Shown here one piece after another: positions 1-8,215 of a stretch of DNA of 25,101 nucleotides. This DNA comes from Flavobacteriaceae bacterium UBA3159 (GTDB taxonomy: Bacteria > Bacteroidota > Bacteroidia > Flavobacteriales > Flavobacteriaceae). The notes under the pieces were generated by a model, which saw only the letters and a list, made by a program, of their open reading frames with translations, was not told the origin of the DNA and searched no databases. A program made the translations under genes and the position numbers. Within the stretch, counting starts at the first letter, position 1, and each line of letters starts with the position of its first letter. The DNA lies in the NCBI GenBank assembly GCA_002364535.1, contig DEYL01000059.1:1-25101 (forward strand), given 5' to 3'.

Positions 1-350
1 TGGGATTTGCACACCACAGCAACTATCTCAATTATTTTGAAATGTCTCGAATTGAATGGCTCAACAGTATGGGTTTTTCCTACGCAGGTCTCGAGCGACA
101 GGGTATCATAATGCCCGTTGTCTCTGCCAATATTAACTTTAAATCTCCTGCATATTTTGATGACCCACTCAGGATAAGATTAACAATAGAGGATATTCCT
201 AGGGCAACTATTAAAATTGATTACACTATTATAAACGAGATAGATAAAGAAATAGCCAACGGTTCCACCACCTTGGCTTTTTTAAACAGTGCGACCAATA
301 GACCTGTAAGATGCCCTCAATCGCTTTTGGAGATCGTTGAATCTTTATAA
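1..350 (+). CDS. Acyl-CoA thioesterase, 4HBT/YbgC family, 3' part only
   Basis: The reading frame is open to the left edge (first whole codon at base 3), so the gene starts outside the window; the ATG at 42 is internal. The visible protein begins GFAHHSNYLNYFEMSRIEWL, which matches the hot-dog fold motif of YbgC/FcbC-type thioesterases (G-x-x-x-H-x-N-Y-x-x-Y-F-E-x-x-R-x-E-W-L). A later stretch reads like the beta strands of the single hot-dog domain. The family hydrolyses acyl-CoA thioesters in the cytoplasm; the substrate cannot be told here. The catalytic Asp that normally precedes the G-x-V-x-H motif lies left of the edge. The stop (348-350) overlaps the 3' end of ribD on the other strand by 34 bases. 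Confidence 0.85.
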   Translation, partial: GFAHHSNYLNYFEMSRIEWLNSMGFSYAGLERQGIIMPVVSANINFKSPAYFDDPLRIRLTIEDIPRATIKIDYTIINEIDKEIANGSTTLAFLNSATNRPVRCPQSLLEIVESL

Positions 351-1351
351 AGGGTAATAAGGGTGTCCTCTTTGATTTTGGAGGTGGAATAAATCAAATC
401 TCTTTGGATATTTGGTGCTTCCAAGCCTGCCCCTAGTTTGTGTTTTGTGACAAAAATTTTTGCTTCATCCCAAAGATTGGCATCTATAAAACATTGAAGG
501 GTTTTGCTCCCTCCTTCTATGATTACAGATTGTAAATTTTCACGGTATAATTGATCTAAAATTTCCTGGGCTGTCAGGGGATAATGTTCGTTGTTTTCGA
601 TTTGATTTTTATTTTTTATTGTAAGAATTTCCCTTTGATGTAAATAAAAATCCTCCATAGATTTTAAAAATCTTTGGTGAGGATCAATTACTATTGGCAG
701 TGGATTTTTCCCCATCCACAAGCGAGTGTTTAATTTTGGGTTGTCACTCAGTGCTGTTTGTACCCCGATCATAATGGACTGTTCTTGACTTCTCCACTGG
801 TGAACACGTTGTTTTGAAAGGGGATTGGTCAACCAATATTCCTGATCGGATTCATTTGGGGCGATAAAACCATCATCACTTTCGGCCCATTTTATAATGA
901 CATAGGGTCTTTTTTTTTGATGGAAGCTAAAAAAACGACGGTTAAGCTTTTGACATTTGGATTCTAAAACGCCAATTTCGACTTCACATCCGGCTGCTTT
1001 GAGTTTCTTTAACCCTTTACCTAGGACTCTTTTGTTTTGATCCAGACTTCCAATGATCACTCGTGGAATTTTCATTTCCAAGATCAGATCCGTGCAGGGA
1101 GGGGTTTTCCCATAATGATCACAAGGTTCAAGGTTGACATACAAGGTGCTGCTGGACAGTAGGGATGTATCTTTTACTTTAAGAATGGCCTGCCTTTCAG
1201 CGTGGTTGCTACCCGCCTTTTTATGCCAGCCCTCAGCGATAACTTTCCCCTTATGAACGATGACACAGCCCACCAATGGATTAGGGTAGGTATATCCTAA
1301 GCCTTTTTTTGCCAGCTCAAGACATCGTTCCATAAAAAAGGTGTTATTCAT
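317..1351 (-). CDS. ribD: Bifunctional riboflavin biosynthesis deaminase/reductase RibD
   Basis: RibD carries out two successive steps of riboflavin synthesis in the cytoplasm: deamination of the pyrimidine made from GTP, then NADPH-dependent reduction of the ribosyl side chain. The N-terminal cytidine-deaminase-like domain (about residues 1-145) shows the zinc site H50-A51-E52 with C77 and C86 in PCDHYGKTPPC. The C-terminal reductase domain (about 146-344) contains KWAESDDGFIA, the RSQ...IMIGVQTALSDNP motif and VIIEGGSKTL. At 344 aa it is of normal length. The ATG start gives the usual family N-terminus (M-x-R-C-L-E-L-A). It is convergent with the thioesterase gene and divergent from prmC, with 42 bases between the two starts. 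Confidence 0.97.
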   Translation of the reverse strand: MNNTFFMERCLELAKKGLGYTYPNPLVGCVIVHKGKVIAEGWHKKAGSNHAERQAILKVKDTSLLSSSTLYVNLEPCDHYGKTPPCTDLILEMKIPRVIIGSLDQNKRVLGKGLKKLKAAGCEVEIGVLESKCQKLNRRFFSFHQKKRPYVIIKWAESDDGFIAPNESDQEYWLTNPLSKQRVHQWRSQEQSIMIGVQTALSDNPKLNTRLWMGKNPLPIVIDPHQRFLKSMEDFYLHQREILTIKNKNQIENNEHYPLTAQEILDQLYRENLQSVIIEGGSKTLQCFIDANLWDEAKIFVTKHKLGAGLEAPNIQRDLIYSTSKIKEDTLITLYKDSTISKSD

Positions 1352-1378
1352 TCTTTGACGAAAATTCTTTCAATAGAT

Positions 1379-1386
1379 CAAATTTA
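1379..1386 (-). promoter_or_regulatory. Candidate -7 element for ribD
   Basis: Read on the minus strand the bases give TAAATTTG, an exact match to the Bacteroidota TAnnTTTG -7 element, about 28 bases upstream of the ribD ATG. No TTTG lies at the expected 19-20 base distance upstream (that position falls inside prmC), so only half of the promoter is supported. Confidence 0.4.
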
Positions 1387-1393
1387 GTCAAAA

Positions 1394-2266
1394 ATGATTA
1401 TGTTAATTTTACACATGCTTTTAAATGAATTCAGAAATCATTTTCATTCTGCTTTGACAGATCATTACCAAAAATCTGAGATCACCGCTTTCTATGGTCT
1501 CTTAACGGATTTTTATTTTCAATGGCCTCGGACTTTTTTTATTTTAAACCCCCAATATCAACTCAACAATGAAGAACTGCAAAAATTATTCTTTGCCTTG
1601 TATGAATTAAAAAAATTCAAACCTATACAATACATTACTAATGAGTCTCATTTCTATGGAAGGTCATTTTATGTGGACGAGCATGTATTGATCCCACGCC
1701 CAGAGACCGAGGAGTTGGTCAAATGGGTTCTAAGTGATTTTAAGGATGCAGAGGATCATTATAATGTATTGGAATTGGGAACAGGGAGTGGTTGTATTGC
1801 CATAAGTTTGGCAAAAGAGCAATGTAAATTCAATATTGAAGCATTGGAGGTTTCTGAGGCTGCACTTGGTGTTGCTCAAAAAAATGCGCTACATCACAAT
1901 GTGGAAATAGACTTTATTCATCAAGACATGAGGGAGTTGGAGGTTTGGTACAAGCCTTTAAATATTATGATTTCCAATCCACCATATCTTCAGCCCGACG
2001 AAAAAAAGGAGATGTTACCCAATGTGTTGGATTACGAACCTCATTTGGCCCTGTTTACGCCTGAGAACGAACCCCTTTATTTTTATAAAAAAATAATTCT
2101 TTTTGCCCAGTCTTGCATAAACAGCAATGGATGTTTGTATTTAGAGATCAATCCAAAATTTGAAGAAGATTTATTGACTTTCATTAAAACAGCAACTTTT
2201 AAGGATATTGAAGTGAGAAATGATATTTTTGGAAAAAATAGAATGCTTAAAGCGGTCAAATCATAA
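1394..2266 (+). CDS. prmC: Peptide chain release factor N5-glutamine methyltransferase PrmC
   Basis: PrmC methylates the glutamine of the GGQ motif in release factors RF1 and RF2, using S-adenosylmethionine. The N-terminal helical domain (about 1-95) is followed by the methyltransferase fold: LIPRPETEELV (about 99-109), the SAM-binding LELGTGSGCIAISLA (about 126-140) and the catalytic NPPY at 195-198. Length is near the family norm. The start is uncertain: ATGs at 1394, 1400 and 1415 are all in frame. The one at 1415 (MLLNEF) fits the usual N-terminus well and would shorten the protein by seven residues. The TAA stop touches the ATG of ligA with no gap, so the two are probably co-transcribed. 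Confidence 0.95.
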   Translation: MIMLILHMLLNEFRNHFHSALTDHYQKSEITAFYGLLTDFYFQWPRTFFILNPQYQLNNEELQKLFFALYELKKFKPIQYITNESHFYGRSFYVDEHVLIPRPETEELVKWVLSDFKDAEDHYNVLELGTGSGCIAISLAKEQCKFNIEALEVSEAALGVAQKNALHHNVEIDFIHQDMRELEVWYKPLNIMISNPPYLQPDEKKEMLPNVLDYEPHLALFTPENEPLYFYKKIILFAQSCINSNGCLYLEINPKFEEDLLTFIKTATFKDIEVRNDIFGKNRMLKAVKS

Positions 2267-4267
2267 ATGGAGATCAAGGAAAAAATCAAGCAGCTAAGGG
2301 AGGCCTTGCATGAGCACAATTACTTGTACTACATATTGGATACTCCCAAGATCTCTGATTTTGAATTTGACCAAATGCTCAAAGCCCTTCAGGATTTAGA
2401 ACATCAATGTCCAGAATTCTTAGATCCCAATTCTCCTACCCAGCGTGTCGGAGGTGGGGTGACCAAAAATTTTAAAACACAATACCATCGCTCCCCTATG
2501 TACTCTCTTTCCAATACCTATTCCAAAGAGGAATTATTACAATGGGTGGGTCGAGTGCAAAAGACATTGGGGAACGAAAAATTTCAATTTACTTGTGAGT
2601 TGAAATACGATGGCGCATCCATTAGCCTAACCTATAAAGAGGGGAAGTTTTTAAGAGGGGTAACACGAGGTGATGGTGTTCAGGGTGATGATGTTTCACT
2701 TAACCTCAGGACGATTCCAACCATTCCTTTGGAATTGAAAGGGGATTATCCCGATTTTTTTGAAATCAGGGGAGAAATTGTTTTGCCTTTCGAAGGTTTT
2801 AAAGCCATTAACCAGCAGCGCATAAAGTTGGGTGAAGAGCCTTTTATGAACCCAAGGAATACTGCTTCGGGATCGCTTAAGCTTCAGGACAGCAAATTGG
2901 TTGCAGAAAGACCTTTGGAGTGTTTTTTGTATGCATTGGTAGGAGAAGATTTGGGAATCGATTCGCAAATAGTGGGATTGGAAAAAGCACGGTCTTGGGG
3001 TTTTAAAGTTCCAAAGACAGCAATTGTGGCCGCTACTGTAGAAGAGGTTTTTCGTTATTTGGACCACTGGGATCAGCACAGGTTTGATTTACCTTACGAG
3101 ATCGACGGGGTGGTAATCAAGATCAACCGTTTTGATCAACAAGATGCGTTGGGATATACCGCCAAATCTCCGCGATGGGCCATCGCTTTCAAGTTTCAGG
3201 CTGAGCAGGCCGTGACTCAACTAAAGTCTGTGAGTTACCAAGTTGGTCGAACCGGTGCCATTACACCTGTAGCCAATTTGAGTCCAGTACTTTTGTCCGG
3301 AACTACCATTAAAAGAGCCTCATTGCACAATGCTGATCAAATTGAAAAGTTGGCCCTCAGAATTGGAGACTTCGTTTATGTCGAAAAAGGAGGAGAAATC
3401 ATCCCCAAGATTATAGGTGTCGATAAAGAAAGTCGTCCGCCTCAATCAGCAAAAATAATTTTTATAACCCATTGTCCTGAGTGTCAATTCGAGTTGGTGA
3501 AAGAAGATGGGGAAGCCCAACATTATTGTAAGAATCAATTCGGGTGTCCTACACAAATTGTGGCTAAAATTCAGCATTTTATCTCACGAAAGTCCATGGA
3601 TATTGATGGCTTGGGCAATGAAACAGTGGCTTTGCTTTATGAGAATAATTTGATCTCCAATATTGCCGATTTATACCTTTTGAATAAGAATGAGTTATTG
3701 CCCTTGGATCGTATGGCCGATAAATCAGTAGATAATTTGTTACAAGGCATTGAGGCTTCTAAGAATAAATCATTTGCGAAAGTACTTTTCGGTTTGGGAA
3801 TTAGATATATCGGGGAAACGGTTGCCAAAAAGTTGGTAAAGGCTTTTTCTTCAATTGACTTAATTAGAGAGGCCAGTCGAGAAGAATTGATTGAAGTAGA
3901 CGAAATTGGGGATCGAATCGCTGACAGTTTGTTGGATTTTTTCAATGACGAAAGAAATATTTTGCTCATAGAACAACTGAGACAGCAAGGAGTTCAGTTT
4001 GAATCACTGGATAAAAAAGGTTTTAACAACAATACACAATTGAAAGATGAGAAATTTGTCATCTCCGGGGTGTTCAAAAACATTTCCAGAGAAGACTTAA
4101 GAGAAAAAATTGAATCCATGGGAGGAACAGTAGTGGGTTCCATTTCTGCCAAAACAAATTATTTGTTGGCGGGAGAGGGTATTGGGCCTAGTAAAAAAGT
4201 AAAAGCCGAAAAATTAGGAATTCCCATTATTGATGAATCTACTTTCCTAAACATGATTAAGGTTTAA
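2267..4267 (+). CDS. ligA: NAD-dependent DNA ligase LigA
   Basis: LigA seals nicks in DNA during replication and repair, using NAD+ as adenylate donor. All domains are present in order. The Ia domain is at the start (HNYLYYILDTPKISDFEFD). The nucleotidyltransferase domain has the adenylated lysine K113 in ELKYDGAS, then EIRGEI, MNPRNTASGSLK and EIDGVVIKIN. The OB fold contains VGRTGAITPVA. A zinc finger uses C403, C406, C421 and C427. Helix-hairpin-helix repeats follow, and a C-terminal BRCT domain ends the protein (FVISGVFKNISREDLREKIE). At 666 aa it is full length. It begins directly after the prmC stop and is followed by an AT-rich gap of about 90 bases. Confidence 0.98.
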   Translation: MEIKEKIKQLREALHEHNYLYYILDTPKISDFEFDQMLKALQDLEHQCPEFLDPNSPTQRVGGGVTKNFKTQYHRSPMYSLSNTYSKEELLQWVGRVQKTLGNEKFQFTCELKYDGASISLTYKEGKFLRGVTRGDGVQGDDVSLNLRTIPTIPLELKGDYPDFFEIRGEIVLPFEGFKAINQQRIKLGEEPFMNPRNTASGSLKLQDSKLVAERPLECFLYALVGEDLGIDSQIVGLEKARSWGFKVPKTAIVAATVEEVFRYLDHWDQHRFDLPYEIDGVVIKINRFDQQDALGYTAKSPRWAIAFKFQAEQAVTQLKSVSYQVGRTGAITPVANLSPVLLSGTTIKRASLHNADQIEKLALRIGDFVYVEKGGEIIPKIIGVDKESRPPQSAKIIFITHCPECQFELVKEDGEAQHYCKNQFGCPTQIVAKIQHFISRKSMDIDGLGNETVALLYENNLISNIADLYLLNKNELLPLDRMADKSVDNLLQGIEASKNKSFAKVLFGLGIRYIGETVAKKLVKAFSSIDLIREASREELIEVDEIGDRIADSLLDFFNDERNILLIEQLRQQGVQFESLDKKGFNNNTQLKDEKFVISGVFKNISREDLREKIESMGGTVVGSISAKTNYLLAGEGIGPSKKVKAEKLGIPIIDESTFLNMIKV

Positions 4268-4349
4268 TTAAGTGGTTTGTTTGATTTATAACATTTTACA
4301 TTTTAAATTGATATAAAAAAATTTTTAATTCAAGAATTGTGTTAATATT

Positions 4350-4357
4350 TAATTTTG
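4350..4357 (+). promoter_or_regulatory. Candidate -7 element before the DUF6913-like gene
   Basis: The sequence TAATTTTG fits TAnnTTTG exactly and sits in the AT-rich gap after ligA. No good TTTG occurs 19-20 bases upstream. It lies only a few bases before the ATG at 4361, so a transcript started here would have almost no leader. This makes the call weak. Confidence 0.25.
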
Positions 4358-4360
4358 GTA

Positions 4361-4891
4361 ATGATTAATTGGTTAAGACGTGCACTTTTGAGTCGTATCT
4401 ACAGAAAGACGATCAATCAGAATTCTGTGGTTTACAAAAAAGAAAGTTCAAAAAAATTAAATATCATATCTGTCATTCTTGACCACAGACTTGGAATTGA
4501 CAAAGAACATTTTAAAAAGATAGGAAGCCATTTTAATATTCCAAGAAAAAATGTTAGAGTATTGACCTTTTTTCAATCCCAAAAACAAACAAATGAAGAA
4601 AATAATGGTAGTAGTTTCACTTCCAAAAACATTTCTAGTTTAGGAGTATTAAATGGAGTATTAGTTGAATTTTGCAAGGTAAAAACAGATGTTTTGATAA
4701 ATTTTTATGATCAAGATGACATTAACCTAAAATATTTAAGTGCAAAATCTAATAAAAAATTGAGTATTGGTTTTAAGAGTGTTGATCATGCATTAAACGA
4801 TTTGATCCTTGAAGTTGATGCTAAAAATATTGATGTTTTTGTCAGTGAGTGTATAAAATACCTAGAAATATTTTTCACCTATAAAAAATGA
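4361..4891 (+). CDS. Conserved Bacteroidota protein, DUF6913-like, function unknown
   Basis: A 176-aa basic protein. The ATG at 4361 (MINWLRRALLSRIYRK) is preferred over a TTG two codons earlier. The start is rich in Lys/Arg; a middle part has a Rossmann-like run (KLNIISVILDHRLGIDKEHF). The end has SIGFKSVDHALNDLILEVDAKNIDVFVSECIKYLEIF, cut here as two parts: hydrophobic D-L-I-L-E-V strand, then a helix. From memory this pattern matches DUF6913, a family of Bacteroidota proteins often found just before dapA. No signal peptide or catalytic motif is visible. Its TGA stop overlaps the dapA start as ATGA (4888-4891), which suggests translational coupling. The role is not known, and the family name is the less certain part. 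Confidence 0.75.
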   Translation: MINWLRRALLSRIYRKTINQNSVVYKKESSKKLNIISVILDHRLGIDKEHFKKIGSHFNIPRKNVRVLTFFQSQKQTNEENNGSSFTSKNISSLGVLNGVLVEFCKVKTDVLINFYDQDDINLKYLSAKSNKKLSIGFKSVDHALNDLILEVDAKNIDVFVSECIKYLEIFFTYKK

Positions 4892-5787
4892 AAGAAATTC
4901 AGGGACATGGCGTAGCAATGATTACCCCATTCAAAGGAGATGGTAGTATTGATTTTGATATCATTTCGGTAATTGTCAATCATTTGATCACCGGAGGAGT
5001 TGATTACTTGGTGGTTTTAGGAACTACTGCTGAAACCGCTACACTTTCCAAAGAAGAGAAGAGAGCTTTGGTCGATAAGATCATTGAAGTTAACGCGGGG
5101 CGATTGCCCTTGGTGTTGGGTTTGGGAGGAAACTACACCCAAGAACTTTTAGGCATGTTTGAATGGTTTAATTTATCTGCTTTTTCTGCACTTCTTTCCG
5201 TAACTCCCTATTACAATAAACCCAATCAGGAAGGATTATATCAGCATTATAAAACCATATCGATGCACTCCAGTCTTCCGGTAATTCTATACAATGTACC
5301 CTCAAGAACTGGGGTAAATATCGCTCCGGAAACGGTTTTACGCCTAGCCAAAGATTTCGAAAATATTGTCGCTGTTAAAGAAGCCTCTGGTGATTTTCAA
5401 CAAGCGCAAACTTTGATCAAATTATGCCCTTCGAATTTTTCCGTTTTGTCAGGTGATGACGAAATGTCCTTACCCTTGATTTTGGCTGGAGCAAAAGGGG
5501 TAATCTCAGTCATTGGCAATGCCTTGCCCGAACACTACTCAAAAATTATACATCAGGGCCTTTTGAGAAATATTGATGAGGCCTATTCAATTCAATATCA
5601 GTTGTTGGAGTTGATTCGGATGATATACCTTGAGGGAAATCCTACTGGAATTAAAGTTTTAATGGAGACTTTAAACCTTTGTAAAAACAATTTGAGACTT
5701 CCTCTGGTTCAAGCGTCCAAACACTTGACTCTTAAGCTGAAAAAGGAGTTGAAAAAAGTGATACCAATACAAACAACTCAATCTTAA
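4888..5787 (+). CDS. dapA: 4-hydroxy-tetrahydrodipicolinate synthase DapA
   Basis: DapA condenses pyruvate with aspartate semialdehyde, the first committed step to diaminopimelate and lysine. The 299-aa TIM-barrel protein has the Schiff-base lysine K164 in VAVKEASGDF, the active-site tyrosine Y135 in ILYNVPSRTG, and the pair of threonines in LGTTAETATLS (T46, T47). Y108/Y109 in PYYNKPNQEG would supply the tyrosine shared between subunits. The GTTGE motif reads GTTAE here, a conservative change next to the active-site threonines. SGDDEMSLPLILAGAKGVIS is the typical C-terminal signature. It overlaps the preceding gene by four bases and ends 68 bases before bamD. Confidence 0.97.
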   Translation: MKEIQGHGVAMITPFKGDGSIDFDIISVIVNHLITGGVDYLVVLGTTAETATLSKEEKRALVDKIIEVNAGRLPLVLGLGGNYTQELLGMFEWFNLSAFSALLSVTPYYNKPNQEGLYQHYKTISMHSSLPVILYNVPSRTGVNIAPETVLRLAKDFENIVAVKEASGDFQQAQTLIKLCPSNFSVLSGDDEMSLPLILAGAKGVISVIGNALPEHYSKIIHQGLLRNIDEAYSIQYQLLELIRMIYLEGNPTGIKVLMETLNLCKNNLRLPLVQASKHLTLKLKKELKKVIPIQTTQS

Positions 5788-5855
5788 TTAAATTTAAGCA
5801 CTTTATCATCTTGATTAATTGATCAAAACTGTAAATAATTTATTAATTTCGCGGC

Positions 5856-6662
5856 ATGTCTAGAGAGTTTAACCTATTCTTTATTGTGTCGCTTTTCTTA
5901 ACCTTTATTACGTCTTGTAATGAGTATCAAAAAATACTCAACAGCGACGATAACAACCGAAAGTATAAAGCTGCAGAGGAGTACTACAACAACGGGGAGT
6001 ATCGAAGAGCTAATCGGCTTCTGGAACAGTTGGTACCCGTCTACAGGGGGAAGCCTCAGGCGGAAAGATTGATATACTTTTTTGCGGACTCTTATTTCCA
6101 AACTAAAAATTATTACTTGGCGTCCTATCAGTTTGAAAGTTTTATTAAATCATTTCCAAAATCTCAAAAACTGGAAGAAGCCAGTTTTTTTGCCGCAAAG
6201 TCTCATTACATGATGTCACCGACCTACAGTTTGGATCAGGAGGAAACCAATACGGCTACCGAAAAACTTCAGATTTTTATGAACAATTACCCTGAATCCA
6301 ATTTCACCGAAGAATGCAACCAACTCATCAGTGAGTTACAGAATAAAATCGAAAAGAAAGAATTTGAAGTTGCTAAACAATATTACACCATCTACGACTA
6401 CAGAGCTGCGATCAAATCTTTGGATAATTTTATAGGAGAGTTTGTCGGTTCCAAATTCAGAGAAGAAGCACTATACTTTAAATTTTTGGCCTCCTACGAA
6501 ATTGCCGTAAACAGCGTTCAATCCAAAAAATATCAAAGATTGATGGATCTCAAACAATTACACAACAACATCGTTCGTTATTATCCTGAAACACTGTTTG
6601 AGGAAGACCTGAGTAAAAAAATAAAGACTGTCGAAAAAGAAATTAATACCTTTGCCAACTAA
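5856..6662 (+). CDS. bamD: Outer membrane protein assembly factor BamD (lipoprotein)
   Basis: BamD is the essential lipoprotein partner of BamA in the machine that folds beta-barrel proteins into the outer membrane. A type II signal peptide is clear: a hydrophobic run (FFIVSLFLTFITS) ends at the lipid-attached cysteine C21, followed by NEYQKIL, the usual Bacteroidota start of mature BamD. The rest is tetratricopeptide-like helical repeats: KYKAAEEYYNNGEYRRANRL, YYLASYQFESFIKSFPKS, MSPTYSLDQEETNTATEKLQ cut at family-typical points, and a final NSVQSKKYQR. The length of 268 aa is normal. It opens a tight plus-strand block: rpoZ starts 15 bases after its stop. Confidence 0.93.
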   Translation: MSREFNLFFIVSLFLTFITSCNEYQKILNSDDNNRKYKAAEEYYNNGEYRRANRLLEQLVPVYRGKPQAERLIYFFADSYFQTKNYYLASYQFESFIKSFPKSQKLEEASFFAAKSHYMMSPTYSLDQEETNTATEKLQIFMNNYPESNFTEECNQLISELQNKIEKKEFEVAKQYYTIYDYRAAIKSLDNFIGEFVGSKFREEALYFKFLASYEIAVNSVQSKKYQRLMDLKQLHNNIVRYYPETLFEEDLSKKIKTVEKEINTFAN

Positions 6663-6676
6663 ATACAGAATAAGTC

Positions 6677-7006
6677 ATGACAAAATATATAAATTCTATC
6701 GCCCCCACCTCAACATCTACCTACAACAGAGAGTCCATTGAGTCTCCTACAGAAAATATTTATGAGGCTTTGACGATCATTTCCAAAAGATCCAATCAAA
6801 TCAATCTGGACATAAGAAAAGAACTGCACGAGAAGCTGGACGAGTTTGCCACCCATAACGATAGTTTGGAGGAAATATTCGAAAACAAAGAACAAATAGA
6901 AGTATCCAAGTTCTATGAGCGTTTGCCTAAGCCGCATGCCATTGCGATTGAAGAGTGGTTGAATGATAAAATTTACCACAGAAACACAGAGGACAACAAC
7001 GGATAA
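6677..7006 (+). CDS. rpoZ: DNA-directed RNA polymerase omega subunit, Bacteroidota type
   Basis: A 109-aa protein whose middle part, SPTENIYEALTIISKRSNQI, resembles the Rpb6/omega core (conserved N-x-Y-E-A and K-R-x-N-Q-I). The following LEEIFENKEQIEVSKFYERL, then PKPHAIA, is the extension seen in Bacteroidota omega proteins. Omega stabilises the beta' subunit during polymerase assembly. It sits between bamD and coaBC, the place where this phylum normally keeps it, and coaBC follows after only three bases. The assignment rests on remembered family sequence and on position. It would be easy to miss if compared only with the short E. coli omega. Confidence 0.85.
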   Translation: MTKYINSIAPTSTSTYNRESIESPTENIYEALTIISKRSNQINLDIRKELHEKLDEFATHNDSLEEIFENKEQIEVSKFYERLPKPHAIAIEEWLNDKIYHRNTEDNNG

Positions 7007-7009
7007 ATC

Positions 7010-8215
7010 ATGAGCGTTTTAAGCGGAAAAAAAATCCTCCTGGGCATCTCCAGTGGTATAGCCGCTTACAAAGCTCCAATTATAGTTAGACTATTAAAGT
7101 CCCAAGCTGCAGAGGTTAAAATTGTCATGACACCCTCAGCAAAGGATTTTGTCACTCCCCTCACACTTTCTACCCTTTCTAACCATCCAGTTTATTCAAC
7201 TTTTACCGAGCAATTGCACAATAATCCAGTTTGGAACGATCATGTGGCCTTGGGAAAATGGGCGGATTTATTTCTGATCGCTCCTGCAACGTCCAACACC
7301 ATATCTGCCATGGTTCACGCCAAATGTAACAACCTGCTCATCGCTACCTATTTGTCTTGTACCTGTCCGGTTTATATTGCTCCCGCAATGGATTTAGATA
7401 TGTATGCGCATCCGGCAAATCAACAGAATATCAAGGAATTGAATCGTATTGGAAAGAAGGTTTTACCTGTGGGTGAAGGATTCTTGGCCAGTGGATTACA
7501 TGGGAAGGGAAGAATGTTGGAGCCGGAGGAAATTATACATCACATCAGCGAAGATTTAAAATTAGAACTACCACTACACGGTAAAAAAGTATTGGTCACC
7601 GCAGGCCCAACTTACGAGCCTATCGATCCGGTTCGTTTTATCGGCAACCACTCCAGTGGTAAAATGGGGTTTGCTCTTGCAGAGGAGGCCCTTCGATTGG
7701 GGGCTCAGGTGACACTCATCTCCGGGCCCGCTGTGCTTGAAGCTTCCCCCGATATAGACCGACACAACGTAGTGACTGCCCAGGATATGTATGTCCTTGC
7801 ATTGGAACATTTCACTCATGCAGACATTGTAATTGCCGCTGCTGCAGTGGCGGATTTTAAACCCCGACAAGTGGGGAAACAAAAAATCAAAAAAGAAGGA
7901 GGGATACAGTCCATTGAATTGGATTCTACCCGAGATATTCTGGCCCAGATGGGCCAATTGAAACAAAAACAATTCCTGGTGGGTTTTGCCCTGGAGACAG
8001 AGGATGAACAATCCAATGCTATCAAAAAAATAAAATCCAAAAACTTGGATGCCATTGTGTTAAATTCACTCAATGACCCCGACGCAGGTTTTTCTGTAGA
8101 TTCCAATAAGGTAACCTATATTGACAAAAATGAAACCACTATCCCTTTTGAGCTAAAGTCCAAGATTTTGGTTGCAAAAGATATCTTTTCCCAAATACTG
8201 ATCCAAAATGCGTAA
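7010..8215 (+). CDS. coaBC: Bifunctional phosphopantothenoylcysteine decarboxylase / phosphopantothenate-cysteine ligase CoaBC (Dfp)
   Basis: CoaBC joins cysteine to phosphopantothenate and decarboxylates the product, two steps of coenzyme A synthesis. The N-terminal flavodoxin-like CoaC domain (about 1-180) has ILLGISSGIAAYKAP, the catalytic-type histidine H78 in WNDHVALGKWAD, the FMN-site APATSNT (91-97) and the substrate-clamp PAMDLDMY. The C-terminal CoaB domain starts at KKVLVTAGPTYEPIDPVRFI and contains SSGKMG, AAAVADF and KIKKEGG. The E. coli ACGD motif, whose cysteine takes part in the last step of decarboxylation, reads A160-S161-G162 here. As far as I recall a serine is usual in this phylum. 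The last eight bases overlap the start of the next gene. Confidence 0.96.
   Translation: MSVLSGKKILLGISSGIAAYKAPIIVRLLKSQAAEVKIVMTPSAKDFVTPLTLSTLSNHPVYSTFTEQLHNNPVWNDHVALGKWADLFLIAPATSNTISAMVHAKCNNLLIATYLSCTCPVYIAPAMDLDMYAHPANQQNIKELNRIGKKVLPVGEGFLASGLHGKGRMLEPEEIIHHISEDLKLELPLHGKKVLVTAGPTYEPIDPVRFIGNHSSGKMGFALAEEALRLGAQVTLISGPAVLEASPDIDRHNVVTAQDMYVLALEHFTHADIVIAAAAVADFKPRQVGKQKIKKEGGIQSIELDSTRDILAQMGQLKQKQFLVGFALETEDEQSNAIKKIKSKNLDAIVLNSLNDPDAGFSVDSNKVTYIDKNETTIPFELKSKILVAKDIFSQILIQNA

Noticed and set aside
5844..5855. TAATTTCG before bamD as a -7 element
   Set aside because: It departs from TAnnTTTG in the conserved TTTG part, and no TTTG lies at the right distance upstream.
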